Both the position numbers and the translations under genes were made by a program. This document shows, piece after piece, positions 34,288-44,770 of a DNA stretch of 64,000 nucleotides (its first letter is position 1; the number at the start of each line of letters is the position of its first letter). The DNA is from Mycobacterium intracellulare ATCC 13950 (GTDB lineage: Bacteria > Actinomycetota > Actinomycetes > Mycobacteriales > Mycobacteriaceae): assembly GCF_000277125.1 (NCBI RefSeq), contig NC_016946.1, positions 372,001 through 436,000 on the forward strand, written 5' to 3'. A model generated the notes under the pieces. The model was not told the DNA's origin. It saw only the letters and a list, made by a program, of their open reading frames with translations, and did no database searches.

Positions 34288-34935
34288 TTGAGCCGGACGA
34301 CCCGCTGGACCATCGCGATTCTGGCGGTGGTGGTGGCGCTGATCGCGGCGCTGGTGGCCCAGCTGCGCGACAACTCCGCCACGCCGGGGACGCCGGCGAC
34401 CGATCGTGCGGCGGCGAACCGGGAACACCGCGACGCCGACACCCCCGCCGCGCTGGCGGGTCCGCGGCAACGCGCCGGCCTGCCGCCCTGTCCCGCCGCC
34501 GCAAGCGGTCCCGGTCCCGAGGCGCTGCGCGGCGTGACCGCCGAATGCGCCGCCGACGGTTCGGTTGTCGACGTCGCGCGCGCGGTCGCCGGGCGCCGGG
34601 TGGTCCTCAACTTGTGGGCATATTGGTGCGCGCCGTGCGCCGCCGAACTGCCCGCGATGGCCGAGTATCAACGACGGGTCGGTTCGGACGTGACGGTGGT
34701 GACGGTGCATCAAGACGAGAACGAGACCGCCGCGTTGCTGCGGCTGGCCGAGCTCGGCGTTCGGCTGCCGACCCTGCAGGACGGCCGGCGCCGCGTCGCG
34801 GCCGCCCTGCGGGTGGTAAATGTGATGCCCGCGACGGTGGTCCTGCGGCCGGACGGTAGCGTTGCGCAGACGCTGCCGCGCGCTTTCACCACTGCCGACG
34901 AGATCGCCGCGGCGATCGGAACCGACAGGGGATAA
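34288..34935 (+). CDS. TlpA-like membrane thioredoxin
   Basis: 215 residues from a TTG at 34288 preceded by GGAG (34280). An N-terminal signal-anchor helix (residues 7-25) and a disordered Ala/Pro/Arg linker are followed by a thioredoxin fold. The active site is WCAPC (Cys114 and Cys117), and the cis-Pro is in NVMPATVVL. Two further Cys (68 and 87) lie in the linker and may form a structural disulphide. It probably works outside the membrane in thiol-disulphide exchange or cytochrome c maturation. Corresponds to Rv3673c. Confidence 0.9.
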   Translation: MSRTTRWTIAILAVVVALIAALVAQLRDNSATPGTPATDRAAANREHRDADTPAALAGPRQRAGLPPCPAAASGPGPEALRGVTAECAADGSVVDVARAVAGRRVVLNLWAYWCAPCAAELPAMAEYQRRVGSDVTVVTVHQDENETAALLRLAELGVRLPTLQDGRRRVAAALRVVNVMPATVVLRPDGSVAQTLPRAFTTADEIAAAIGTDRG

Positions 34936-34964
34936 GCGGAAAAATTGAACCGACTGGAGGGGCC

Positions 34965-35783
34965 GTGAGTGCTGGGGGTTCGCCCCTGCGGAATGGGGAC
35001 CCCGCCCCCGCGCGCGGGACCGTTCCGCTGACACCTGACGCCTGCCCGTCCTGGCTGCGTCCGCTGGTCGACCACGTCGACGACGTCCCCGACGCGGCCC
35101 GGCGCCGCCTGCCGGCCGACGTGCTGGCGATGATCACCACCAAGGCCGCATCGGCGGTCACCACCCTGCGCGGAGCCGCCCGCGACGCCGCGGTCCTGGT
35201 GTTGTTCTCCGGCCCGCAATCCGGCCCGCCCGGTGGCGGCCCGCCCGACGACGCCGACCTGTTGCTCACCGTGCGGGCGTCGACCTTGCGCCACCACGCC
35301 GGCCAGGCGGCATTCCCCGGCGGCGCCGCCGATCCCACCGACGACGGCCCCGTGGCCACCGCCCTGCGCGAGGCCCATGAGGAAACCGGAATCGACGTCA
35401 GCAGGCTTCATCCCCTGGCCACCATGGAGCGGATGTTCATCGCGCCCTCGCAGTTTCACGTCGTGCCGGTGTTGGCGTACTCGCCGGACCCCGGTTCGGT
35501 GGCCGTCGTCAACGAGGCCGAGACGGCGATCGTCGCGCGAGTTCCGGTGCGCGCCTTCATCAATCCGGAAAACCGGTTGATGGTGTACCGCGGCGACCTC
35601 GGCCGCCGGTGGGCCGGCCCGGCGTTTCTGCTGAACGAGATGCTGGTCTGGGGATTCACTGGCCAGGTGATCTCCGCACTGCTCGACGTCGCCGGCTGGG
35701 CGCAGCCATGGGACACCACCGACGAGCGGGAGTTGGACGCGGCGATGGCGCTGGTCGGTGACCGGGGTGAGCCCCGCCGATGA
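34965..35783 (+). CDS. Nudix hydrolase of the CoA-pyrophosphatase type
   Basis: 272 residues. The Nudix box contains GGAADPTDDGPVATALREAH and EETGI. Just upstream LLTVRASTLRHHAGQAAFPG fits the signature specific to CoA diphosphatases (NudL/PCD1 group), which cleave CoA to phosphopantetheine and 3',5'-ADP. Residues after the box have the helical cap and the FLLNEMLVWGFTGQVI segment of that subfamily. Corresponds to Rv3672c. It overlaps marP by four bases (ATGA). Confidence 0.88.
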   Translation: MSAGGSPLRNGDPAPARGTVPLTPDACPSWLRPLVDHVDDVPDAARRRLPADVLAMITTKAASAVTTLRGAARDAAVLVLFSGPQSGPPGGGPPDDADLLLTVRASTLRHHAGQAAFPGGAADPTDDGPVATALREAHEETGIDVSRLHPLATMERMFIAPSQFHVVPVLAYSPDPGSVAVVNEAETAIVARVPVRAFINPENRLMVYRGDLGRRWAGPAFLLNEMLVWGFTGQVISALLDVAGWAQPWDTTDERELDAAMALVGDRGEPRR

Positions 35784-36988
35784 ACATGAATTCGATGACC
35801 CCGTCGCAGTGGTTGGATATCGCCGTGCTGGCGGTCGCCTTCATCGCGGCGGTCTCGGGCTGGCGGTCCGGGGCGTTGGGGTCGCTGCTGTCGTTCGTGG
35901 GGGTGTTGCTCGGTGCCATCGCGGGGGTGTTGCTTGCGCCCCACCTCGTCAGCCACATCGCCGCGCCGCGCGCCAAATTGTTTGCGGCACTGTTCTTGAT
36001 CCTCGCGCTCGTCGTCATCGGCGAGGTCGCCGGCGTGGTGTTGGGACGCGCCGTCCGGGGCGCGATCCGCAGCCGCTCGATCCGAACCCTCGACTCGGTG
36101 ATCGGCGTTGGGGTGCAGCTCGTCGTGGTGCTGACGGCCGCGTGGCTGTTGGCGACGCCGCTGACCCAGTCGAAGGACCAGCCCGAGCTGGCCGCAGCGG
36201 TCCGGGGTTCGCGAGTGTTGGCTCAGGTCAACGAGGTAGCGCCGCCGTGGCTCAAGACGGTGCCCAAGCGGCTGTCCGCGCTGCTGAACACCTCCGGGTT
36301 GCCGGCGGTGTTGGAGCCGTTCAGCCGCACTCCGGTCATTCCGGTCGCCTCGCCCGACCCCGAGCTGGCCCGCAACCCGGTGGTGCAGGCCACCGCTCCG
36401 AGCGTGGTCAAGGTGCGCAGCCTGGCCCCCAGCTGCCAGAAGGTGTTGGAGGGCAGCGGATTCGTGATCGCGCCCGACCGGGTGATGACCAATGCGCACG
36501 TTGTGGCCGGCTCCAACAGCGTTCAGATCTACGCCAGCGGCAATCCCCTCGACGCCACCGTGGTGTCCTACGATCCGTCGGTCGACGTCGCGATCCTGGC
36601 GGTTCCCAACCTGCCGCCGCCACCGTTGCCGTTCGCGCAGACCGAGGCGAAGACGGGTGCCAGCGTCGTCGTGCTGGGGTATCCGGGCGGGGGCAACTTC
36701 ACCGCGACCCCGGCCAGGATCCGGGAGCTGATCAAGTTGAGCGGCCCCGACATCTACCGGGACCCGGCGCCGGTCACCCGCGACGTCTACACGATCAGAG
36801 CCGGTGTGGAGCAAGGCAATTCGGGCGGACCGTTGATCGACCTCGATGGCCACGTGCTCGGGGTGGTGTTCGGCGCGGCCGTCGACGACCCAGACACCGG
36901 CTTTGTGCTGACCGCCGACGAGGTGGCCGGTCAGCTCGCCAAAATCGGTGACACCCAGACGGTGGGCACCGGGTCCTGCGTCAGTTGA
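35780..36988 (+). CDS. marP: Membrane serine protease MarP
   Basis: 402 residues. Four N-terminal membrane helices (CvpA/colicin V-like, about 12-135) lead to a periplasmic chymotrypsin-like domain. The triad is His240 (TNAHVVAG), Asp269 (VDVAIL) and Ser348 (GNSGGPL), each five positions later than in tuberculosis MarP. Cys pairs in LAPSCQKV and GSCVS can form the regulatory disulphide. MarP (Rv3671c) activates the peptidoglycan hydrolase RipA and is needed for survival in acid. The 3' end overlaps ephE by eight bases on the opposite strand. Confidence 0.96.
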   Translation: MNMNSMTPSQWLDIAVLAVAFIAAVSGWRSGALGSLLSFVGVLLGAIAGVLLAPHLVSHIAAPRAKLFAALFLILALVVIGEVAGVVLGRAVRGAIRSRSIRTLDSVIGVGVQLVVVLTAAWLLATPLTQSKDQPELAAAVRGSRVLAQVNEVAPPWLKTVPKRLSALLNTSGLPAVLEPFSRTPVIPVASPDPELARNPVVQATAPSVVKVRSLAPSCQKVLEGSGFVIAPDRVMTNAHVVAGSNSVQIYASGNPLDATVVSYDPSVDVAILAVPNLPPPPLPFAQTEAKTGASVVVLGYPGGGNFTATPARIRELIKLSGPDIYRDPAPVTRDVYTIRAGVEQGNSGGPLIDLDGHVLGVVFGAAVDDPDTGFVLTADEVAGQLAKIGDTQTVGTGSCVS

Positions 36989-37952
36989 GGCCGGCCCGGG
37001 AGCCGTGCACCTGTTCGAGGAACCTCATCAGGTGCCTGTTGACTTCCTCGGGGGCCTCTTCGTGGCTGAAATGCCCTGCGCCCGCGATGGATACGTAGCG
37101 CCCCTGCGGCGCGTAACGTCGCGTCCGATCGACCGGGTCGGCCAGCACATAGGGATCCGCCTCACCGCGTAGGTGCAACAGCGGCACACTGAGCCGCTGG
37201 CACATCGATTTCATGAACCGCCTGCCTTCGTCGCGCAGCTGGCTGCGCGCCGCCCAGCGCTGGTATTCCAGCGCGCAGTGCGCGGCGCCCGGGATCTGTA
37301 TCACCGTCCGCAGGTGGCCGATGGTCTCGGAAAAGTCCTCGGATGCAAGCCATTTCGCGCAGCTGCGGCTTCGGACCAGGCGTTCGATTTCGGCCGCGTC
37401 GTCGCGGGTCAGCAGGCGCTCGGGCCATAACGGCACCTGGTAGGGGAGCAGGGTCTGCAACAGCGCATAACCCTGGTCGCGGCGCGTCAGCGTGGAGCGC
37501 CGCAATGCCGCCGGGTGCGGCGAGCTGATCAGCGCGATGGCCGACACCAGGCGCGAATGCAGCAGCGCGGTGGCCCAGCAGGCCAACCCGCCGTCGGCGT
37601 GGCCGACCAACGTCGCCGAGGAGTGCCCCAGCGCCCGGATGAGCCCGGCCGTGTCCCCGGCCAGCGTCCACCCGTCGTAGCCGCGGGGCGGCTTGTCGCT
37701 GCCGCCGTAGCCGCGCAGGTCGACGGCCACCACGCGGGCGCCGGCCAGGCCGCGCAGCTGATGACGCCAGGACCACCAGAACGAGCCGAATCCGTGCAAG
37801 AGCATCACCAACGGCCGCGCCGTCGGCGGCAGTCCACCGGCGTCGCGGGCGCTGACAGCCTCGACGACGTGAAAGCGGATGCCGTTGGCGTGCACATCCA
37901 GGTGGCGCCACGGCCCGTCGATGCGGGTTACCGACGGATCGGGCGGCGGCAT
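36981..37952 (-). CDS. ephE: Epoxide hydrolase-like alpha/beta hydrolase
   Basis: 323 residues. Oxyanion motif is LLHGFGSFWWSW (HGxG), the nucleophile Asp120 is in VGHADGGLACW, and the catalytic His is in AGAGHFSHEE. DLRGYGGSDKP is typical of epoxide hydrolases. A cap domain contains the expected tyrosine-rich segment YQVPLWPERLL. It would open epoxides or act on similar esters. Corresponds to Rv3670 (ephE). Its start abuts the upstream holin-like gene's stop without a gap, indicating one transcript. Confidence 0.9.
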   Translation of the reverse strand: MPPPDPSVTRIDGPWRHLDVHANGIRFHVVEAVSARDAGGLPPTARPLVMLLHGFGSFWWSWRHQLRGLAGARVVAVDLRGYGGSDKPPRGYDGWTLAGDTAGLIRALGHSSATLVGHADGGLACWATALLHSRLVSAIALISSPHPAALRRSTLTRRDQGYALLQTLLPYQVPLWPERLLTRDDAAEIERLVRSRSCAKWLASEDFSETIGHLRTVIQIPGAAHCALEYQRWAARSQLRDEGRRFMKSMCQRLSVPLLHLRGEADPYVLADPVDRTRRYAPQGRYVSIAGAGHFSHEEAPEEVNRHLMRFLEQVHGSRAGLN

Positions 37953-38471
37953 CTACCCACCCGAGGGATCGCCGGCGGCGTCGCGCTTCGCGTGCCTGCC
38001 GTGGCTCCCGGTGAGTTGCTTGTCATGGCCCGGGGTGAGCGCGGTGCGGGTCTCCTTGACCGATTCGATCGTCTCGCGCGGCCCCCGAATCCGGCGGACC
38101 TTGAGGAAGCCCAGCAGGGCCAGCACGGCGCCGACCACCACCATGATCCCGAAGACGATCAGGTACGCCACCCAGCGCCACAGCCAGGTGTCGAGCAGCT
38201 CGGCGACGAAGAAGAAGAAAAAGAAGGTGGAGTAAAACAGCACCACCAGCGAGGCGATGAAGAAGACGCTACCGGTGAGGCCCTTTTTGACGTCGCGGGT
38301 AATTTCGGCGCGGGCCAGTTCGACTTCGGCGCGCACCAGCGTGGAGACCTGGGTCGTCGCGTCCTTGATCAGGTCGCCGATCGACGACTCGGCGGGCTTG
38401 GCGTGCGGGTCGGTCAACGGGATCGTGGTCAGCGTGCTGGGCACGCCGTTCTTGCCATCGGCTTTGCTCAC
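37953..38471 (-). CDS. Phage-holin-like membrane protein (DUF1469)
   Basis: 172 residues from the GTG at 38471, the same length I recall for Rv3669. The soluble N-terminus SSIGDLIKDATTQVSTLVRA and amphipathic helix EVELARAEITRDVKKGLTGS precede two membrane helices (about 68-93 and 103-128), as in the putative actinobacterial holin-X family. The first helix contains six consecutive Phe encoded by TTC/TTT codons. A role in lysis is not implied; it probably affects envelope organisation. Operonic with ephE. Confidence 0.9.
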   Translation of the reverse strand: MSKADGKNGVPSTLTTIPLTDPHAKPAESSIGDLIKDATTQVSTLVRAEVELARAEITRDVKKGLTGSVFFIASLVVLFYSTFFFFFFVAELLDTWLWRWVAYLIVFGIMVVVGAVLALLGFLKVRRIRGPRETIESVKETRTALTPGHDKQLTGSHGRHAKRDAAGDPSGG

Positions 38472-38708
38472 AGACCGTCCTCTTTCGTCGTCGCCAGGCT
38501 CGCTGTCGTCGCGGTTTATGTTGCCATGTGGCGCCTGGACAGGAGAAGGCAGACGAGGCCAGCCGAACCCCGTGACCGCCCGGTGGCCAGTTGGGTTCGG
38601 CCAGAACGCGGTCCGCACAGACGCGCGGCAGGAGCGAACCTGGCTGCCCGGCCGATTACACTCGTCCACGCCGGTCGCGATGTCCGGCCGACCGATGGGA
38701 GTGAGGCT

Positions 38709-39407
38709 GTGCGGAGGGCGCACCGGTGCTTCTTGGTGGCGATGGTTTCCCTGCTGGTGGCCGTGCTCGGTTCGCATGCCCACGCCGCCGCCGCTGATGT
38801 CAGGATCCCGCTGGGGGGCGGCGCGGGCATCGTTGTCAACGGCGACACCATGTGCACGCTGACCACCATCGGCGGGGACGCCGCGGGTGAGCTCATCGGT
38901 TTCACCTCCGCGCACTGCGGGGGTCCGGGCGCTCAGGTCGCCGCCGAGGGCGCGGAAAACGCGGGCGTCTTGGGCACCATGGTCGCCGGCAACGACAACC
39001 TCGACTACGCGGTGATCAAGTTCGATCCGGCCAAGGTGACCCCGGTGGCGAACTTCAACGGCTTTTTGATCAGCGGCATCGGTCCGGACCCGGCCTTCGG
39101 TGAGATCGCCTGCAAACAGGGCCGCACCACCGGCAATTCGTGCGGCGTCACCTGGGGGGCGGGCCAGACGCCGGGCACCATCGTGATGCAGGTCTGCGGC
39201 CAGCCCGGCGATTCCGGCGCGCCGGTGACCGTCAACAACGAACTGGTCGGGATGATCCACGGCGCGTTCAGCGACAACCTGCCGACGTGCATCGTCAAGT
39301 ACATCCCGTTGCACACCCCGGCGGTGGTCCAGTCCTTCAACGCGATCCTGGGCGACATCAACGCCAAGCACCGCCCCGGTGCGGGGTTCAGCCCGCTGCC
39401 GGCCTGA
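38709..39407 (+). CDS. Secreted chymotrypsin-like serine protease
   Basis: 232 residues from the GTG at 38709, matching Rv3668c. A signal peptide (RRAHRCFLVAMVSLLVAVLG, cleavage after AHAAAA) is followed by an S1-type protease domain. The triad is His69 (FTSAHCGG), Asp99 (NDNLDYAVIKF) and Ser169 (QPGDSGAPV). Six Cys (49, 70, 135, 145, 163 and one near the C-terminus) suit three disulphides as in streptogrisin-like enzymes. No pro-region is obvious. Convergent with acs with a 10-bp gap. Confidence 0.92.
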   Translation: MRRAHRCFLVAMVSLLVAVLGSHAHAAAADVRIPLGGGAGIVVNGDTMCTLTTIGGDAAGELIGFTSAHCGGPGAQVAAEGAENAGVLGTMVAGNDNLDYAVIKFDPAKVTPVANFNGFLISGIGPDPAFGEIACKQGRTTGNSCGVTWGAGQTPGTIVMQVCGQPGDSGAPVTVNNELVGMIHGAFSDNLPTCIVKYIPLHTPAVVQSFNAILGDINAKHRPGAGFSPLPA

Positions 39408-39417
39408 TCGTCACCGG

Positions 39418-41373
<1,956 letters not shown>

Positions 41374-41686
41374 TGGCTTCTCTCCTGTGTCGAGGCTGCG
41401 CCGTTCGGTGGCGAGCCTAGCCCGGCGACGGCGAGCGCCGCATGGCGCGAGTGAGGAGCCGGGCAATCGGGCCTAGCCCGGCGACGGCGAGCGCCGCATG
41501 GCGCGAGTGAGGAGCCGGGCAATCGGGCCTAGCCCGGCGTCGGCGAGCGCCGCATGGCGCGAGTGAGGAGCCGGGCAATCGGGGCTAGCGGTGTGCGGCC
41601 CGGCCGTCTGCGGCGTAGCTGTGCGAGCGGGAATTGCGCGGCCGAATCCGGGGTCAAAGGGTGCCCTCGGGGCGGATAATCACCGT
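41374..41686. other. Intergenic region upstream of acs and the DUF4232 gene
   Basis: A 313-bp divergent region, more than half of which is the 56-bp x 3 array. Between the array and the GTG at 41687 a GGATAAT (41675-41681) could serve as a -10 for the secreted protein gene, but no convincing -35 is seen. The acs leader (41374-41414) holds its ribosome-binding site. Confidence 0.6.
41415..41582. repeat. Tandem repeat of 56 bp x 3
   Basis: Three copies, 41415-41470, 41471-41526 and 41527-41582. The first two are identical and the third differs by one base (A to T, GCGACG to GCGTCG). Each has GCCCGGC near its start and GCCGGGC near its end, able to form a 7-bp stem, and an inner GGCG/CGCC hairpin. 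The unit is not a multiple of three and has no open frame. It resembles a MIRU/VNTR locus in size and setting, upstream of acs. Confidence 0.93.
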
Positions 41687-42229
41687 GTGCCGGGTCATGG
41701 GCGGAGCATCCGCCGACTAGCCCCCAGCTTTGCCGCGGCCGCAACGACTTACGCCGCCGCCACAGTGCTGGGGTGGCCCGCATCGGCCATGCCGGCCGAC
41801 ACCGTCGACGCGCCGACACCGTGCTGGTCGGACCAGATCGCCGTATCCGCCTCCCCGACGGAGGGTGCGGTGGGGCACCGCGCGGTGACCCTGATCTTCA
41901 CCCTCGCCGGCGGCGCGGAGCCCTGCACCATCGCCGGATACGCCGGGGTCGACTCCGGCGCCGGCGGTCCATTGGTGCACGCCCGGCCCACCCCGCGCGG
42001 ATATCTGGGCGGCCTGCCGGCCGGCGTCAACGTCGCGCCCGCCGTCATCCTGTCCATCTCGACCCAGGGCCAGGCGATCGTCGAGGGCATCGCCGTCAAC
42101 GGCGAGGGAAAGCCGTGCCCCACCTACACGGACCTGCTCGTCAATCCGCCCGGCACCACCAACGTCGTGACGGTGTCGGCCACCATCGAGGCCTGCGAGT
42201 TGCAGGTGCATCCCGTCACCGCGGTCTGA
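41687..42229 (+). CDS. Secreted DUF4232 protein
   Basis: 180 residues from the GTG at 41687. A basic N-terminus and hydrophobic stretch (FAAAATTYAAATVLGWPASA) form a signal peptide with a cleavage site after ASA or MPA. The mature domain contains CWSDQIAVSASPTEGAVG, AEPCTIAGYAGVDSG and GKPCPTYTDLLVNPPG, with four Cys that could pair. This is the DUF4232 pattern, an immunoglobulin-like secreted or lipoprotein domain of unknown role in actinobacteria. Convergent with the membrane protein at 42235, whose stop is six bases away. Confidence 0.82.
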   Translation: MPGHGRSIRRLAPSFAAAATTYAAATVLGWPASAMPADTVDAPTPCWSDQIAVSASPTEGAVGHRAVTLIFTLAGGAEPCTIAGYAGVDSGAGGPLVHARPTPRGYLGGLPAGVNVAPAVILSISTQGQAIVEGIAVNGEGKPCPTYTDLLVNPPGTTNVVTVSATIEACELQVHPVTAV

Positions 42230-42234
42230 GCGAC

Positions 42235-43056
42235 TCAGCCGGCCCTGGCCAGGCAGTAGACCCGCGCGGGGCTGGGGTAGGAATTCGCCTCAGTCCCTGC
42301 AGGGCACTGGGTTTCGTCCACGCTGCCGTCGATGCGCTTGAAAACCTTGAACGTGGCTAAGCGCGGGTTGTCACAGTCGGCCGGCGTCCAGGTGGCCGTC
42401 GTGGTGGGATCCGTCTGCAGGTAACAGTGCCCTTCGATGAGGTTGGCGATGAAACACAACGTGTGGGCGTTGTTGGTGAGGCGTGAATAGACGGAGCCAT
42501 CGCGCTTGCCGTCCGGGCAGGTCGCCGTCGGTCCCTCGTCGGCGGCGAGCTCGAACGTCGCAACGGGGTTGGCGCAGTCAGACGGTGACTTCAACGAACC
42601 CATGCGCACCTCGAACTCCGAGAAGCACTGGCCGACCTTGGGCACCGCGGCCGAGCCCGACGTTGATGCCTGGCCGATGGTGTGCGATCCCCGCCGGTCG
42701 TCGTGCGACGCGAACCGGGCGATTTTCCCCAGAATGGCCAGGCCGCTCAGCGCCAGCAGGACGGCGCCGACGGCGATCAGCGCGGTGCCCGACTTCCCCG
42801 CCGCCGGCCGTGGCGGGTAGCCCGGATACGGCGGCGGGGTCGGGTACGGGCCCGGATATCCGGGCGGGGGCGGCGGATAGGGATAGCCGGGGTGATAGGG
42901 CGGCGGGAGCGGCGGGGTCTGCCGACGGGCGCGGGAGCGCCGCCCAAGTCCGATGATGAGAAGCGTCAACCCCGTCGCCGGAAGCCCGAGCAAGAACATC
43001 AGCCGGCCGACCAGCACGGCGGGGGATTCGTCGAGGGCCAGGTACGCGACGACCAC
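42235..43056 (-). CDS. Proline-rich membrane protein with extracytoplasmic Cys-rich domain
   Basis: 273 residues. Helix 1 (about 10-38) is followed by a basic stretch (RRSRARRQ), a Pro/Tyr-rich segment (PYPPPPPGYPGPYPTPPPYP) and helix 2 (about 87-110). The extracytoplasmic domain has six or more Cys (VGQCFSEF, SPSDCANPV, ATCPDGKRD, TLCFIANLIEGHC, PADCDNPR, ETQCP), in pairs typical of septum-formation-like LppU/SCO domains. The function is unknown; the cysteines suggest an oxidatively folded surface domain. Upstream of and divergent from dppA. Confidence 0.8.
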   Translation of the reverse strand: MVVAYLALDESPAVLVGRLMFLLGLPATGLTLLIIGLGRRSRARRQTPPLPPPYHPGYPYPPPPPGYPGPYPTPPPYPGYPPRPAAGKSGTALIAVGAVLLALSGLAILGKIARFASHDDRRGSHTIGQASTSGSAAVPKVGQCFSEFEVRMGSLKSPSDCANPVATFELAADEGPTATCPDGKRDGSVYSRLTNNAHTLCFIANLIEGHCYLQTDPTTTATWTPADCDNPRLATFKVFKRIDGSVDETQCPAGTEANSYPSPARVYCLARAG

Positions 43057-43131
43057 CCGAGGATTCTAGGTCGTAGACGCGGCCACGGCACTTCACCGCC
43101 CGCACGACTTCAGGCCCTAGGGTCGGGTGTC

Positions 43132-44769
43132 ATGCGTGCGATGCGGACCCCGCCGGCCTTGCTGGCCCCGGTCGTCGCCGCGATGCTCGTGGTTGCTTCG
43201 CTGGCCGGATGCGGCGGCGGTGTGCTGAGCCCGGATCTGGTGGTGGTCAACGGCGGCGAACCGCCCAACCCACTGATCCCCACCGGCACCAATGACAGCC
43301 AAGGCGGGCGAATCCTCGACCGGCTCTTCGCCGGGCTGATGTCCTACGATGCCACCGGCCATCCGTCGCCCGAGGTCGCCCAGTCGATCGACACCACCGA
43401 CAACGTCAACTACCGCGTCGTCCTCAAACCCGGCTGGACGTTCACCGACGGATCGCCGGTGACGGCCCATTCGTTCGTCGACGCCTGGAACTATGGGGCG
43501 CTGAGCACCAATGGCCAACTGCAGCAAAGCTTCTTCAGCCCGATCGACGGATTCGACGCGGTCGCCGGCCTCACCGGCGACGGCACGCCGACCGCCACCA
43601 CGATGTCCGGGCTGCGGGTGATCAACGACCTGGAGTTCACCGTCCGGCTCAAGGCGCCGACCATCGACTTCAGGATGCGGTTGGGACACAGCGCCTTCTA
43701 TCCGCTGCCGCGAGCCGCCTTTCGGGACATGAGCGCGTTCGGGCAGCACCCGATCGGCAACGGGCCGTACCAGCTCGCCGAGGGCCCCGACGGGCCGGCG
43801 TGGGAGCACAACGTCCGAATCGACTTGCGGCCCAACCCCGGATATCGCGGCAACCGCCGACCACACAACAAGGGCTTGAGGTTCGAGTTCTACGCCAACC
43901 TGGACACCGCCTACGCCGACCTGCTGTCGGGCAACCTCGACGTGCTGGACACCATCCCGCCCAGCGCCCTTCCGGTCTACAAGCGCGACCTCGGCGACAA
44001 GGTCACCAGCGGTCCGGCCGCGATAAACCTGAGCCTGGACACCCCGTTCCGGCTGCCGCACTTCGGCGGTGAGGAAGGACGGCTACGCCGTCTGGCGCTA
44101 TCGGCCGCCATCAACCGGGCGCAGATCTCGCGGCAGATCTTCGTCGACACCCGCAGTCCCGCACGCGATTTCACCGCCCGATCGCTCCCGGGTTTCGACC
44201 CGAACATCGCCGGTAACGACGCGTTGGACTTCAATCCCGGGCGAGCGCGGCAGCTCTGGGCGCAAGCCGATGCGATCTCGGCGTGGAGCGGACGCTACGC
44301 GATCGCCTACAACGCCGATGCGGGACACCAGGACTGGGTGGACGCGGTGGCCAACAGCATCAAGAACGTGCTGGGCATCGACGCGGCCGGAGCGCCGCAG
44401 CCCACCTTCGCGGGCTTTCGCACCCAGATCACCAACCGCAGCATCGCCACCGCCTTCCGCGCCGGATGGCAGGGGGACTACCCGTCGATGATCGAATTCC
44501 TCGCGCCCCTTTTCGCCACCGGCGCGGGATCCAACGACGTCGGCTACTCCAGCCGGGAGTTCGACGCCGCGCTGGCGACCGCCGAAGCCGCGGCCGACAT
44601 TGCGCAGGCCACCAGGCTGGCCAACGACGCCCAGCGAATCCTGTTCCACGACATGCCCGTTGTTCCGCTGTGGAACTACATCAGTGTCCTCGGATGGTCG
44701 GCTGAGGTCAGCAACGTCACGGTCACCTGGAACGGGCTGCCCGACTACGAGAACATCGTGAAGGCTTGA
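43132..44769 (+). CDS. dppA: Dipeptide-binding lipoprotein DppA
   Basis: 545 residues from the ATG at 43132. A lipoprotein signal ends with LAGC (Cys at residue 26). The solute-binding family 5 fold includes LVVVNGGEPPNPLIPTG, YRVVLKPGWTFTDGSPVTAH and AINRAQISRQIF. It delivers peptides to the DppBCD transporter at the outer face of the membrane. In tuberculosis the orthologous system (Rv3666c-Rv3663c) also takes part in haem or peptide uptake. First gene of the dpp operon; one base separates its stop from dppB. Confidence 0.95.
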   Translation: MRAMRTPPALLAPVVAAMLVVASLAGCGGGVLSPDLVVVNGGEPPNPLIPTGTNDSQGGRILDRLFAGLMSYDATGHPSPEVAQSIDTTDNVNYRVVLKPGWTFTDGSPVTAHSFVDAWNYGALSTNGQLQQSFFSPIDGFDAVAGLTGDGTPTATTMSGLRVINDLEFTVRLKAPTIDFRMRLGHSAFYPLPRAAFRDMSAFGQHPIGNGPYQLAEGPDGPAWEHNVRIDLRPNPGYRGNRRPHNKGLRFEFYANLDTAYADLLSGNLDVLDTIPPSALPVYKRDLGDKVTSGPAAINLSLDTPFRLPHFGGEEGRLRRLALSAAINRAQISRQIFVDTRSPARDFTARSLPGFDPNIAGNDALDFNPGRARQLWAQADAISAWSGRYAIAYNADAGHQDWVDAVANSIKNVLGIDAAGAPQPTFAGFRTQITNRSIATAFRAGWQGDYPSMIEFLAPLFATGAGSNDVGYSSREFDAALATAEAAADIAQATRLANDAQRILFHDMPVVPLWNYISVLGWSAEVSNVTVTWNGLPDYENIVKA

Positions 44770-44770
44770 G

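Noticed and set aside
41415..41582. Coding tandem repeat
   Set aside because: The 56-bp unit is not divisible by three and carries no continuous frame or start with a ribosome-binding site.
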